Below, in pieces: positions 51,521 to 59,402 of a DNA stretch of 64,000 nucleotides. Positions within the stretch are counted from its first letter, which is position 1, and each line of letters begins with the position of its first letter. The notes beneath the pieces were generated by a model. The model saw only the letters and a list, made by a program, of their open reading frames with translations, did no database searches and had not been told where the DNA came from. Where the stretch lies: contig NZ_CP143542.1 in the NCBI RefSeq assembly GCF_046237605.1, positions 2,976,001 to 3,040,000 on the forward strand. The letters are read 5' to 3'. The stretch is from Paraperibacillus marinus (GTDB lineage: Bacteria; Bacillota; Bacilli; Bacillales; DSM-1321). The position numbers were made by a program, and so were the translations under genes.

Positions 51521-52381
51521 ATGCTTGACTTTTTTAAGGGAAATGGGGCTTTCGACAGCCTGATGGAATTGAATTATGCCTCGATACTGATTTCGCTGGG
51601 TGCCAGTCTGCTCAAAATCCTGGCCATAGTGATTATCTTCTATATTGCAAGAGCCATAGCCGAAAAAGTGGTACATAAAAGTTTTTCAACCCTGCACTCA
51701 CAGAAGAAGGTATCTGCAGCAAGGGTCAAAACACTTGAAAGCCTGACTTCAAATATTATTGGATATGTTTTTATATTCATTTTGATAGTGACCATCCTGC
51801 AGATCCTTGGTATCCACGCCACTGCGGTACTAGCGGGTGCAGGTGTTGTTGGCCTTGCCGTGGGATTTGGCGCCCAGGGGCTGGTGAGTGATGTAGTGAC
51901 AGGCTTCTTTCTCCTCCTGGAACGACAGATGGATGTCGGTGATCATGTGACAATCGGAACATTTTCAGGCATTGTTGAACAGGTAGGTCTGCGTACAACC
52001 CACATCAGGGGATTTGACGGGACTCTCCATTATGTCCCCAACCGGGGCATCACCAATCTCAGCAATCACTCAAGGGCGAACATGAAAACTCTCATTGACC
52101 TCCGTATCTCGTATCCATCAGATTCAGATTTGGCACAGGAATTGATACAGGAAGCATTTAATAGGTTTAAGGCTGACAATCCATCCATCTTAGATGGGCC
52201 AAGTGTATTGAGCAGCGACCTATACATTCCCCAGAATCAGCTCAGGATCATAGGCAGGACAGCCAGCGGTGAGCGGACGGCTGTGCTCACGCAGCTGCTC
52301 CGGATTATGGGAGAGACGCTGCGCAGGCATGGGATGGCAGTTCCTGATATTTGCCGGGACCTTCCGGAAGAAGGTGAATGA
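51521..52381 (+). CDS. ykuT: Small-conductance mechanosensitive channel, MscS family (YkuT)
   Basis: A 286-residue MscS-type channel protecting against hypo-osmotic shock. Three hydrophobic segments (about 20-42, 73-95 and 100-120) precede the pore helix motif GAGVVGLAVGFGAQGLVSDVV and the beta-domain start RQMDVGDHVTIG; the cytoplasmic vestibule follows. ATG at 51521 is chosen with AAAGG ten bases upstream; TTG at 51512 abuts that site. Divergent from ykuU across repeat copy 3. Matches ykuT in the B. subtilis order. Confidence 0.88.
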   Translation: MLDFFKGNGAFDSLMELNYASILISLGASLLKILAIVIIFYIARAIAEKVVHKSFSTLHSQKKVSAARVKTLESLTSNIIGYVFIFILIVTILQILGIHATAVLAGAGVVGLAVGFGAQGLVSDVVTGFFLLLERQMDVGDHVTIGTFSGIVEQVGLRTTHIRGFDGTLHYVPNRGITNLSNHSRANMKTLIDLRISYPSDSDLAQELIQEAFNRFKADNPSILDGPSVLSSDLYIPQNQLRIIGRTASGERTAVLTQLLRIMGETLRRHGMAVPDICRDLPEEGE

Positions 52382-52426
52382 AAATAAAACCGCCAGCTTT
52401 TGTCAAAAGAATAGAATAGGCGGCGC

Positions 52427-52462
52427 CTAAAAAGCCCGGGAAACTCCCGGGCTTTTTTTTGT
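52427..52462. terminator. Bidirectional terminator between ykuT and dapL
   Basis: AAAAGCCCGGG pairs with CCCGGGCTTTTTTT (52430-52456). Confidence 0.94.
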
Positions 52463-52479
52463 TATATATGAGACGGCTC

Positions 52480-53601
52480 TTATCTTTTACCTTTGTATTC
52501 TATATACCTAACCGCAAGTTCGATCGCTTTTTCAATCGCCGCCTCATCGGGCACAAGCTTTGCGTGATGAAGGCCGTGTTCTGATGCCACTCCGAGCCAG
52601 AACATAAACCCCGGAATCTCCCTGGTCATGAATCCGAAGTCTTCTCCAGTCATGGCAGCGCTGCATTCATGAATGTGGATGTCTGTGTATTCACGGGCAA
52701 ATCCCATAAACTCACGGGTCAGCTCCTCATGATTATATACCTGGTGATACATGGCCCCATAATCAATCTCCAGCTGGCATCCATAGCTTTTTTCAATGCC
52801 TTCCGCTATGTCTTCGATCCTGGATTTTACATGTCTCATATTTTCTTCCGAAAAAGTCCGGATGGTTCCTTCGAGATGCACTTTTTCGGCTATGATATTC
52901 TGTGCGGTTCCTCCGTTTATAATTCCCAGAGTAATAACCGCCGAATCAAGCGGGTTTACATTCCTTGACACAATGGTCTGCAGCTGTCCGATCAGGGAGG
53001 CCGCCGCTATGATCATATCATTGCTGAGATGAGGATAGGCAGCATGTCCGCCTTTTCCTTTAAGGTCGATATACAGTTCAGACGTGTTGGCAAACAGCAG
53101 GCCCTCCTTAACGGCCACTGTGCCGACTTCATACTGGGGTGCAATGTGGAGGGCAAAAATCATATCCGGCATCCATTCTCCCATGATTTCGGATTTCAGC
53201 ATGGGCTCAGCACCGCCCGGGCCTTCTTCTGCCGGCTGGAATATAAACAAGAGGTCATCATCCACCACGTTATGGACGAAGTGTGTCAGTACGCCAAGGG
53301 CAATGCTCATATGAAAATCATGGCCGCATGCATGCATGCGCCCGTCGTGCAGAGATTGAAATTCAAGCCCTGTTTCCTCATTAATCTGGAGACCATCCAT
53401 ATCTGCCCGGTAGCCGATCAGCTTTTGGGGATTTGCTCCCTTCACCTTTACAAAGATTCCGGTGCGCCAGGTTTTAATTTCCATTCTGTCTTCTGGAAGT
53501 CCCTCCAGATAATTCAGCAGGTATTCTTGAGTTTTAAACTCCTTGAATCCAATTTCAGGTATTCTGTGAAGATCGCGTCTGATGGTTACAAAAGGATTCA
53601 T
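52480..53601 (-). CDS. dapL: N-acetyldiaminopimelate deacetylase
   Basis: A 373-residue M20-family amidohydrolase removing acetyl from N-acetyl-LL-diaminopimelate in the acetyl branch of lysine/DAP synthesis. The metal site is visible: HACGHDFHMSIALGV, FQPAEEGPGGAEPML, and the C-terminal HGLHHAKL histidine; the dimer domain (residues about 180-290) contains GKGGHAAYPH and HLEGTIR. ATG at 53601 is seven bases after AAAGGGG. It lies downstream of dapH with 60 bases between, consistent with co-transcription. YkuR in B. subtilis is the same protein by sequence. Confidence 0.95.
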   Translation of the reverse strand: MNPFVTIRRDLHRIPEIGFKEFKTQEYLLNYLEGLPEDRMEIKTWRTGIFVKVKGANPQKLIGYRADMDGLQINEETGLEFQSLHDGRMHACGHDFHMSIALGVLTHFVHNVVDDDLLFIFQPAEEGPGGAEPMLKSEIMGEWMPDMIFALHIAPQYEVGTVAVKEGLLFANTSELYIDLKGKGGHAAYPHLSNDMIIAAASLIGQLQTIVSRNVNPLDSAVITLGIINGGTAQNIIAEKVHLEGTIRTFSEENMRHVKSRIEDIAEGIEKSYGCQLEIDYGAMYHQVYNHEELTREFMGFAREYTDIHIHECSAAMTGEDFGFMTREIPGFMFWLGVASEHGLHHAKLVPDEAAIEKAIELAVRYIEYKGKR

Positions 53602-53664
53602 CACCATTCCCCTTTCGATTCCTTTAAATAATCCCCGCCAGGATTTCCTGACAGGGATTGTAAA

Positions 53665-54375
53665 TTAAAGCTGGCGAAGCTCTTGCTTGATTTCTGTCTT
53701 AGATTTTGTCTTTTCGTCAATTTCTTTAATGACTTTGGCAGGTGTCCCTGCAACCACTGTGTATGGAGGCACATCATCGATTACGATGGCGCCGGCCGCA
53801 ACAACCGCACCCTTGCCGACTGTAACTCCTTCAAGCACGACAGCATTCGCTCCAATGACCACGTCATCCTCAACAATGACCGGTTTTGCAGAAGGCGGCT
53901 CGATCACTCCGGCAAGCACAGATCCAGCACCGATATGGCAGTTTTTGCCGACTGTCGCGCGTCCGCCAAGCACTACGTTCATATCAATCATGGTCCCTTC
54001 ACCGATAACAGCACCTATATTGATGGAAGCACCCATCATGATGACCGCATTATCCCCGATTTCGACCTGGTCCCTGATAATGGCACCCGGCTCGATACGT
54101 GCTTTGATATTTTTCATATCAAGCAGCGGGATGGCAGAATTGCGTCTGTCATTTTCCACTACAAAATCTTCAATCCTTGACTCATTCTCACGTAATGCTT
54201 TCTCGATTTCTGCCCATTCACCGAAAACAACTCCCGCATTGCCGGTTATGAATACCTGTGAGCTGTCACCGAAATTAATTCCCTCAAGGTCGCCTTTCAC
54301 ATAAACCTTTACCGGAGTCGATTTTGTGCTATTTTGTATAAATGAAATAATTTCATTAGCATCCATCATTTTCAA
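53665..54375 (-). CDS. dapH: Tetrahydrodipicolinate N-acetyltransferase
   Basis: A 236-residue left-handed beta-helix (hexapeptide repeat) acyltransferase. Repeats are visible from about residue 90 (IGDNAVIMMGASINIGAVIGEGTMIDMNVVLGGRATVGKNCHIGAGSVLAGV). The N-terminal domain (about 1-85) is the DapH/DapD_N region. It N-acetylates tetrahydrodipicolinate, the step preceding the aminotransferase and DapL. TTG start after GGGAGG gives LKMMDANEIISFIQNS, the B. subtilis start. It follows ccpC; the flavodoxin genes ykuNOP found between these in B. subtilis are absent here. Confidence 0.95.
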   Translation of the reverse strand: MKMMDANEIISFIQNSTKSTPVKVYVKGDLEGINFGDSSQVFITGNAGVVFGEWAEIEKALRENESRIEDFVVENDRRNSAIPLLDMKNIKARIEPGAIIRDQVEIGDNAVIMMGASINIGAVIGEGTMIDMNVVLGGRATVGKNCHIGAGSVLAGVIEPPSAKPVIVEDDVVIGANAVVLEGVTVGKGAVVAAGAIVIDDVPPYTVVAGTPAKVIKEIDEKTKSKTEIKQELRQL

Positions 54376-54480
54376 AGTAAAGTTCCTCCCAATTCTCTAT
54401 GTATAGTATTTTTTTACTTTACCAAAGTAAATCACCCATGACAAGCCGAAAAAACGGCAGGGGGCTGTTTCCATTTTCGT

Positions 54481-55353
54481 TTACATGTTCAGATGGTCTT
54501 GAACCACTTCAACAAAGGCCTCCACCTGTTTAAGACAGAAGGCAGATTCATAGCCAAGGAGCCATGTATCCCTTTCGATGGGCTGCTGAAATTCATCGAG
54601 CAGCGGAATCTTGTATATGCTTTTTTCATTTTCATTCAATGTGATGGCCGGAAGGATGGCATATCCAATCCCGTTCATGGCCATCTGCTTGCAGGTTTCA
54701 ATCTGGTCAACCACAATGGTCCTCTTTGGTGTTGACTGAAACTGCCGATGCCACCAGTCATGGATTTCCTGGTAATAGTTTGAGTCGCTCTTGAACTGGA
54801 TAAAAGGCCTGTCCGTTTCGATAACCTGCTCCAAATGCTTCATCTCTGTATCCACAAGGAAAAGCTGATCCTTAAAGAGATGCTTTTTTACACCCTTCCA
54901 ATCCGGAGTCCCCCTGATGATGCCGATATGAACCTGGCCTTCATAGAGCGTCTTCAATATCTCACTGCTCCAGCCCGTTATCAGCGAGATTTTGGCACCA
55001 GGATACTTTTGCAGGAATTTTTTCAGCACCTGCGGAAGCCATTTTAAACCGACAATGGAGGCACAGGCAATTTTAAGGGTGCCATGTACCCTGGAATCCA
55101 GCAGCTGTATTTCTTCCCGGACTCTTTCTTCCCTATCGAGGAACTCATTGGCCAATTTCACCACGGATTCCCCTGCAGGTGTAAGAGTGAGACCTTTTTG
55201 AGATCTTATAAAAAGCTTGGCTCCCCATTCCTTTTCCATGGTTTGCAGCCGCTGGGAAAGGGCCGGCTGGGAAACAAACAGCCTTTCTGCTGCTTTTCTC
55301 ATATTCATTTCCTGCGCAAGGACGGACAGAAGCTTAAATTCATTGAAAGCCAT
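54481..55353 (-). CDS. ccpC: LysR-type transcriptional regulator CcpC
   Basis: A 290-residue LysR regulator: winged helix-turn-helix in residues 1-60 (LLSVLAQEMNMRKAAERLFVSQPALSQRLQTME) and a periplasmic-binding-like ligand domain (about 90-290). In B. subtilis CcpC is the citrate-responsive repressor of citZ and citB, and the position beside cbpB (ykuL) and dapH matches. GGGGAGGCGCATAT precedes ATG. A short palindrome ATAATTAT lies about 50 bases upstream; autoregulation is possible, but I do not claim a site. Confidence 0.9.
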   Translation of the reverse strand: MAFNEFKLLSVLAQEMNMRKAAERLFVSQPALSQRLQTMEKEWGAKLFIRSQKGLTLTPAGESVVKLANEFLDREERVREEIQLLDSRVHGTLKIACASIVGLKWLPQVLKKFLQKYPGAKISLITGWSSEILKTLYEGQVHIGIIRGTPDWKGVKKHLFKDQLFLVDTEMKHLEQVIETDRPFIQFKSDSNYYQEIHDWWHRQFQSTPKRTIVVDQIETCKQMAMNGIGYAILPAITLNENEKSIYKIPLLDEFQQPIERDTWLLGYESAFCLKQVEAFVEVVQDHLNM

Positions 55354-55464
55354 ATATGCGCCTCCCCACGATATTTTTAGTCGCCGTAATCAAAATAATT
55401 ATGACCCAGTCCTGATTGTATGACAAGGCAGTCCGCAGGCTGAATGACCATAATTCCTTCATGT

Positions 55465-55492
55465 AAAAAAACTCCCTGATACAGGGAGCTTA
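55465..55492 (-). terminator. Terminator after cbpB
   Basis: CTCCCTG pairs with CAGGGAG (55472-55488), followed on the minus strand by T6. The stop codon of cbpB overlaps its edge. Confidence 0.75.
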
Positions 55493-55936
55493 GACTGACC
55501 TCTTGGTATGCAGGTCTTGATTCAGCTTTTTGAGAAGGGCCCTTCTGGTCAATATTCCTTCAAAGAACCCTTCTTCATTTTCCACGCACACAAACGGATG
55601 GTCAATCAGAAGCGCCAGTCCTTTTTTTATTTTATCCGTGATTTTAAGCCTTGGAATGTCGCAGCTCATGACTTCGGCAACTCTCTTTTGTTCCAGCTGT
55701 TCAAATTCTATGCGCTGCAGCCCGAGGATTGAGTCCAGGATGGCTGGTGTTGCTAGAAGGCCCTGAAGTTTATATTGAGGATCTAATACCGGAATGGCTG
55801 TATATCCTGTCTTTGTCAATACGAGCAGTGCATGTTCCAGGTTGTTTCCGCCCTGTACATGGGCCACCCTTTCCGAAGGGATGATAAATCCGCTGATATC
55901 CAGTTCTAATAATTCTTCACTATAAACGCTCATCAT
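55490..55936 (-). CDS. cbpB: c-di-AMP-binding CBS protein CbpB (YkuL)
   Basis: A 148-residue protein of two CBS domains (about 15-75 and 80-140). Blocks ALLVLTKTGYTAIPVLDPQYKLQGLL and PFVCVENEEGFFEGILTRRALLKKL match YkuL/CbpB, which binds c-di-AMP and, in its apo form, activates the Rel (p)ppGpp synthetase in Listeria and Bacillus. GTGAGGAGA precedes the start. It lies upstream of ccpC as in B. subtilis. Ligand residues cannot be verified without a structure alignment. Confidence 0.9.
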   Translation of the reverse strand: MMSVYSEELLELDISGFIIPSERVAHVQGGNNLEHALLVLTKTGYTAIPVLDPQYKLQGLLATPAILDSILGLQRIEFEQLEQKRVAEVMSCDIPRLKITDKIKKGLALLIDHPFVCVENEEGFFEGILTRRALLKKLNQDLHTKRSV

Positions 55937-56003
55937 ATCTGAAATCTCCTCACCCTTGTATGTTGGCAGGATGGCTATCCTGCCTTTATATCGGTATATG
56001 TGT

Positions 56004-56153
56004 TTACCCTTTGTTTGTTTTAATATTCCTTTTAGTGAAATGGCAATTCGGGCAGGTATAGATGATATTCTGGTTAGATTGGGAAGTGATCACCTTTTCA
56101 TCCATCACTGCTTCCATTTGGCAGACCGGGCACCTGACTCCGGGAACATCCAT
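56004..56153 (-). CDS. 49-residue zinc-ribbon protein
   Basis: A short frame starting MDVPGVRCPVCQMEAVMDEK and containing a second pair YTCPNCHF, so two CPxC knuckles 26 residues apart can bind one zinc ion. The C-terminus is basic (TKRNIKTNKG). GGAGGG lies nine bases before ATG (six before an in-frame TTG). It sits between cbpB and ykuJ on the same strand. It is too short for normal annotation and I do not recognise a named family. Such zinc ribbons often act in nucleic acid or protein contact; no function is assigned. Confidence 0.7.
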   Translation of the reverse strand: MDVPGVRCPVCQMEAVMDEKVITSQSNQNIIYTCPNCHFTKRNIKTNKG

Positions 56154-56314
56154 CAATCGAATCCCTCCTTAAGACTAGTTTTAAGAGAGGGAAAGAAAAA
56201 CATACCTGGAATTTCTTTTTTTAAAGTTGAAAAAGCCGGAAGCCTGCCTCAGCCTCTTTAGTCCGCCCTGTCCGTTTCCTGCCTACATTATAACATTGAA
56301 CCCGTTATATTACG

Positions 56315-56346
56315 AAAATAAAAAAAGAGTCCATAAAGGACTCTTA
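56315..56346 (-). terminator. Terminator after ykuJ
   Basis: AAGAGTCC pairs with GGACTCTT (56326-56345), followed on the minus strand by TTTTTT. It overlaps the ykuJ stop codon. Confidence 0.85.
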
Positions 56347-56583
56347 CGCGCTCAATAGGTCAAATATTTCGATTGCGATCATATCGATATTGTCGAATTG
56401 ATATTTGGATGATTTACTTTTATCATTGAAGACCTCTAACTCGAAGGTTTCTGTTTTATTGAAGAAAGTCACCTGGCATTTCCTAACTCCTTCAATTTCA
56501 AAAAAACGCTGAGCTTGTTCAGTTTCTTTAGCCTGATCCTGAAGACTTTTTAACCTTGTCAGAATCCCCTGTAACTGAGACAT
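56344..56583 (-). CDS. ykuJ: YkuJ protein
   Basis: A 79-residue protein whose start MSQLQGILTRLKSLQDQA and end FDNIDMIAIEIFDLL match B. subtilis YkuJ, a small alpha/beta protein with a solved structure but no assigned function. ATG at 56583 follows AAAGGAGTG and gives the family length; a frame six residues longer starts inside that site. In B. subtilis ykuK and abbA lie next to it, but they are not visible in this window. Confidence 0.9.
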   Translation of the reverse strand: MSQLQGILTRLKSLQDQAKETEQAQRFFEIEGVRKCQVTFFNKTETFELEVFNDKSKSSKYQFDNIDMIAIEIFDLLSA

Positions 56584-56838
56584 GCGCTCACTCCTTTCCA
56601 TTATGTAAGACCTTAAAAATAGGTTGGACCATTTTTAAGATTCTATCCTTTTATGCTGCATGTCCATTAAAAATGTTAAGATATCCATGCCCATATAAAC
56701 AGAATAAATTAATGCGGCATATTTGTACATAAATAAGTGCAGGTTCATAAAAATTAAATGTTTTGAAAAAATTTCACTTTACCGGCTCCATGCCTTAAAA
56801 TAACACTTATGAAGCCAGGTATATAAGAAAGGAGCAGC

Positions 56839-57084
56839 ATGATGCAGGAAGTCATCCTTTATTCCCAGCCAGACTGCCCCCCTTGTGAATTCATCAAATT
56901 ATTATTGAAAGAGCACGGGATCGCTTACGATGAAAAAAATATAAAAAGTGATGGGGCAGCGAGAAAGACATTGATGAATACCTATAATATGTTTTCCACA
57001 CCTGTACTTGTCATTAAAGGCAAACCCTATACGCCTTCACAGCTGGAAGAGATTCGCCGCATACTTGGCATACAGGGGGAATGA
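56839..57084 (+). CDS. Glutaredoxin-like protein
   Basis: An 81-residue thioredoxin-fold protein of the NrdH/glutaredoxin type. The active site is CPPC in ILYSQPDCPPCEFIKLLL, the cis-proline segment is STPVLVIKGK (TP motif) and the C-terminal helix contains SQLEEIRRILG. It would catalyse thiol-disulfide exchange in the cytoplasm. AAAGGAGCAGC precedes the tandem ATG-ATG start. Divergent from ykuJ. Followed by a strong terminator. Confidence 0.87.
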   Translation: MMQEVILYSQPDCPPCEFIKLLLKEHGIAYDEKNIKSDGAARKTLMNTYNMFSTPVLVIKGKPYTPSQLEEIRRILGIQGE

Positions 57085-57091
57085 GCATAAA

Positions 57092-57128
57092 GAAATCCGG
57101 TTCACCAGGGGGAACCGGACTTTTTTTA
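57092..57128. terminator. Terminator after the glutaredoxin gene
   Basis: TCCGGTTC pairs with GGAACCGGA (57096-57119), followed by T7. It is shared with the convergent secreted-protein gene. Confidence 0.92.
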
Positions 57129-57803
57129 TTCTAAACTGGCTGAAATGCTGGCGGTTCCAAAGAGACTGACTGCAAGGTCAAACCTTTCTGCAAAAGCAGT
57201 CCCAAGACCGGCAGCACCCTCTGTCAGTCCTTTCAGTTCATTGGCCCCGGCTCCCGCAGCTGCCGTTCCGCCATCGTCCACGACAGCTTCCTCTTCCAGT
57301 TCTTCCTCACCGGCCAGGCTGTTTCGGATATCGTCTATCTTCCATGCATTCCCTTCCTTAACTAAATGAACACTTTCCGTATGGGCATCATATCCCACCG
57401 GACCTTCACTGCTTGCTTCAAATTTTTCCGAAATAACCGCAGTATCTTCTTCAGCTTTTAGCATAGTCTTTTTATCATAACTGAAAAATGGAACATAATA
57501 CACAGCGGCATCTGATCCGAGAGTCTGATAAGCTCCGTTTATTTCCACTACATTTTCTTTAATGAATTTATCAATGAATGACTCTGTGAAATAAGGTTTA
57601 AGAGTTTCCCTCACGCCATCAAGGCTCTGTCCTTCATAACTCAATGAAACCTGGGCGGCAAATGCTTCAGTTAGTACATCAAAGGCTGATTCCTTATGTA
57701 TTTGGGATTGACGGCTTTCAGTGCCTTCCGCATAGATGGCAGTTATGCCGGTACTAAAGAATAGGGACATGGCAGTAAAGACAGTCATCAGTTTTTTCTT
57801 CAT
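57126..57803 (-). CDS. Secreted protein, DUF3993-like
   Basis: A 225-residue protein with a signal peptide (MKKKLMTVFTAMSLFFSTGITAIYA, cleavage after YAE-like region). The central part (residues about 45-165) alternates strands and helices (FDVLTEAFAAQVSLSYEGQS, KPYFTESFIDKFIKEN, VHLVKEGNAWKIDDIR) and resembles the DUF3993 family of Bacillus secreted proteins. The C-terminal 60 residues form an acidic EEELEEEAVVDD segment followed by Gly/Ala-rich sequence of low complexity. AAGGAGTGACAAG precedes ATG. Upstream of it lies ykuI on the same strand. Function unknown. Confidence 0.62.
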   Translation of the reverse strand: MKKKLMTVFTAMSLFFSTGITAIYAEGTESRQSQIHKESAFDVLTEAFAAQVSLSYEGQSLDGVRETLKPYFTESFIDKFIKENVVEINGAYQTLGSDAAVYYVPFFSYDKKTMLKAEEDTAVISEKFEASSEGPVGYDAHTESVHLVKEGNAWKIDDIRNSLAGEEELEEEAVVDDGGTAAAGAGANELKGLTEGAAGLGTAFAERFDLAVSLFGTASISASLE

Positions 57804-57925
57804 CTTGTCACTCCTTAGTACAATTTTGTATGGATAGAATGTCTATATTGTTTTTTACCCGAACCTTAAGGCAAAAAACTTGAAATCATCATATAATGCC
57901 TGATCGGATAATATTTCCAGCATAC

Positions 57926-57958
57926 AAAGCAAAAAAAACCTCCTTAAATGGAGGTTTC
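57926..57958 (-). terminator. Terminator after ykuI
   Basis: AACCTCC pairs with GGAGGTT (57938-57956), followed on the minus strand by T8. Confidence 0.88.
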
Positions 57959-57967
57959 CGCAATTTG

Positions 57968-59164
57968 TTAAAGCAATACATCATGTTCATATAGAAAGGA
58001 ATAAGAAAGGTCAAGGAATAAAAAATCTTCCCCGCTCAGAGGATAAGAAAATGTCCTGATGGTTTCTCCTGTTTCAATATCACTATACACATCAGAAAGA
58101 AAGCCTTTTTTTTCATGTCTCATTTTGATAATGTTTTCCAGGAAATATGGACGCCAGCTCCAGTTTTTGCTGCGATACTCCTCCTGAATGATCCATGATC
58201 CGTCAGTCCTGAATAAATTGGGTGACTTTTGAAAGCCTTCTTCATCACAAATATAAAGCCTGAAGCACATAGCTTCCAATTCCACGGCAAGCGCCTGCAG
58301 CAACTCAGTCCCCGCTTGGCGGCGCTTAAATTTTGCAAGCAGTTCTGCCAGGCGGGTCTGAAAATTCATCGTAATTTCATAGACCTTTTCCAGTTTGTTT
58401 TTTTCCAGCAGAATAAATTCATGGAATTCTTCCTTAAATTTGTCTCTAAGGATATTCCTTTCTACTAAGTGCACAATGGGTGCATGAAGATATGCCCCTT
58501 GATAATAACGGCCGCCGTTCTTCCAGGCATAGTGCATATCATAATTATTTTCGATACCTTCAAAAAGCAGGGCTGCTCCCATTTTTCTTGCGAGCATCTT
58601 CACGGGATACAGCAAGTCATTCTGGCCCCCGCTGTTCCGCATGGTCTCAAAGTTTATTTTGAGGATGTGCGGCGAAAGCTTGGCTATCCTCTCCATATGG
58701 CTCTTTTCCCCAAGATTGCCTATAGCCACACCAATTCCATATGTACGGAAATATGCCAGCATATGATAGAGAGGATCCAGTTCCCCGCTATAGTTTGCTT
58801 CTGATATTTCAAGCACGATTTTATCCAGCCTGTCCGGGAGGTGCTGCTTCAGTATTCCAAGAAACCCTTCCCCATGATCCTGCATTAACAGATCAGGGTC
58901 TCTATGGATGAAAAAAAGCACAGAATCACTGGCTGCCCCAAGCTGGAAGAGCGCCCTTTCAAGAATGATGTTCTCGACTTCAATCCGGTATTCGTCCGGT
59001 ATATCTGGATCATTAAGAAAAGGTTCCAGGCTGAGCGCCTGACTGCCTGATTGAATCCTGCCAAGCACCTCATACCCGATCACCTGATGTTCATCCGCGC
59101 TGAATACGGGCTGAAAGCAGGGGAATATTTTATCGGTATTCTCTAATATTTCTACAGCATCCAC
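57968..59164 (-). CDS. ykuI: EAL-domain protein YkuI, probably catalytically inactive
   Basis: A 398-residue protein: EAL domain in about 1-245 and the PAS-like YkuI_C domain in about 255-398 (FRLYICDEEGFQKSPNLFRT, RSKNWSWRPYFLENIIKMR). It is cytoplasmic with no membrane segment. Glu32 of the EVL motif, Glu122, Lys169 and the AEG-like Glu are kept, but the metal-binding Asn is His87 (VLFFIHRDPD) and the DDFG loop reads GNLG (Gly149-Asn150). Typical EAL phosphodiesterases need those ligands, so I infer a c-di-GMP receptor rather than an enzyme. GTG at 59164 lies five bases after GGAGGGG; the longer ATG frame lacks a site. Confidence 0.9.
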   Translation of the reverse strand: MDAVEILENTDKIFPCFQPVFSADEHQVIGYEVLGRIQSGSQALSLEPFLNDPDIPDEYRIEVENIILERALFQLGAASDSVLFFIHRDPDLLMQDHGEGFLGILKQHLPDRLDKIVLEISEANYSGELDPLYHMLAYFRTYGIGVAIGNLGEKSHMERIAKLSPHILKINFETMRNSGGQNDLLYPVKMLARKMGAALLFEGIENNYDMHYAWKNGGRYYQGAYLHAPIVHLVERNILRDKFKEEFHEFILLEKNKLEKVYEITMNFQTRLAELLAKFKRRQAGTELLQALAVELEAMCFRLYICDEEGFQKSPNLFRTDGSWIIQEEYRSKNWSWRPYFLENIIKMRHEKKGFLSDVYSDIETGETIRTFSYPLSGEDFLFLDLSYSFLYEHDVLL

Positions 59165-59402
59165 AGCAGCCCCTCCAACCAAGAATCTTTTTTTCATTTT
59201 ACCACCAGAAGACATGCAGGCAAAATTATGAATAGTCATGTCAACAAATACAGTAGTGTTTTACACCGCTTATCATAAAAAAATATATTCATGGGAAGGC
59301 TGATGCTATGTGAAGTTTATGCAGCCGGGATGTTACTCAAGCTTCAAACTGGCCGGTTTATGTATTGAAAAATGGCAAGTCCCATCAGCGCGCAGTAACT
59401 CT

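Noticed and set aside
53687..54304. Plus-strand frame of about 205 codons opposite dapH
   Set aside because: Ser/Thr/Pro-rich antisense shadow of the hexapeptide repeats; no ribosome site.
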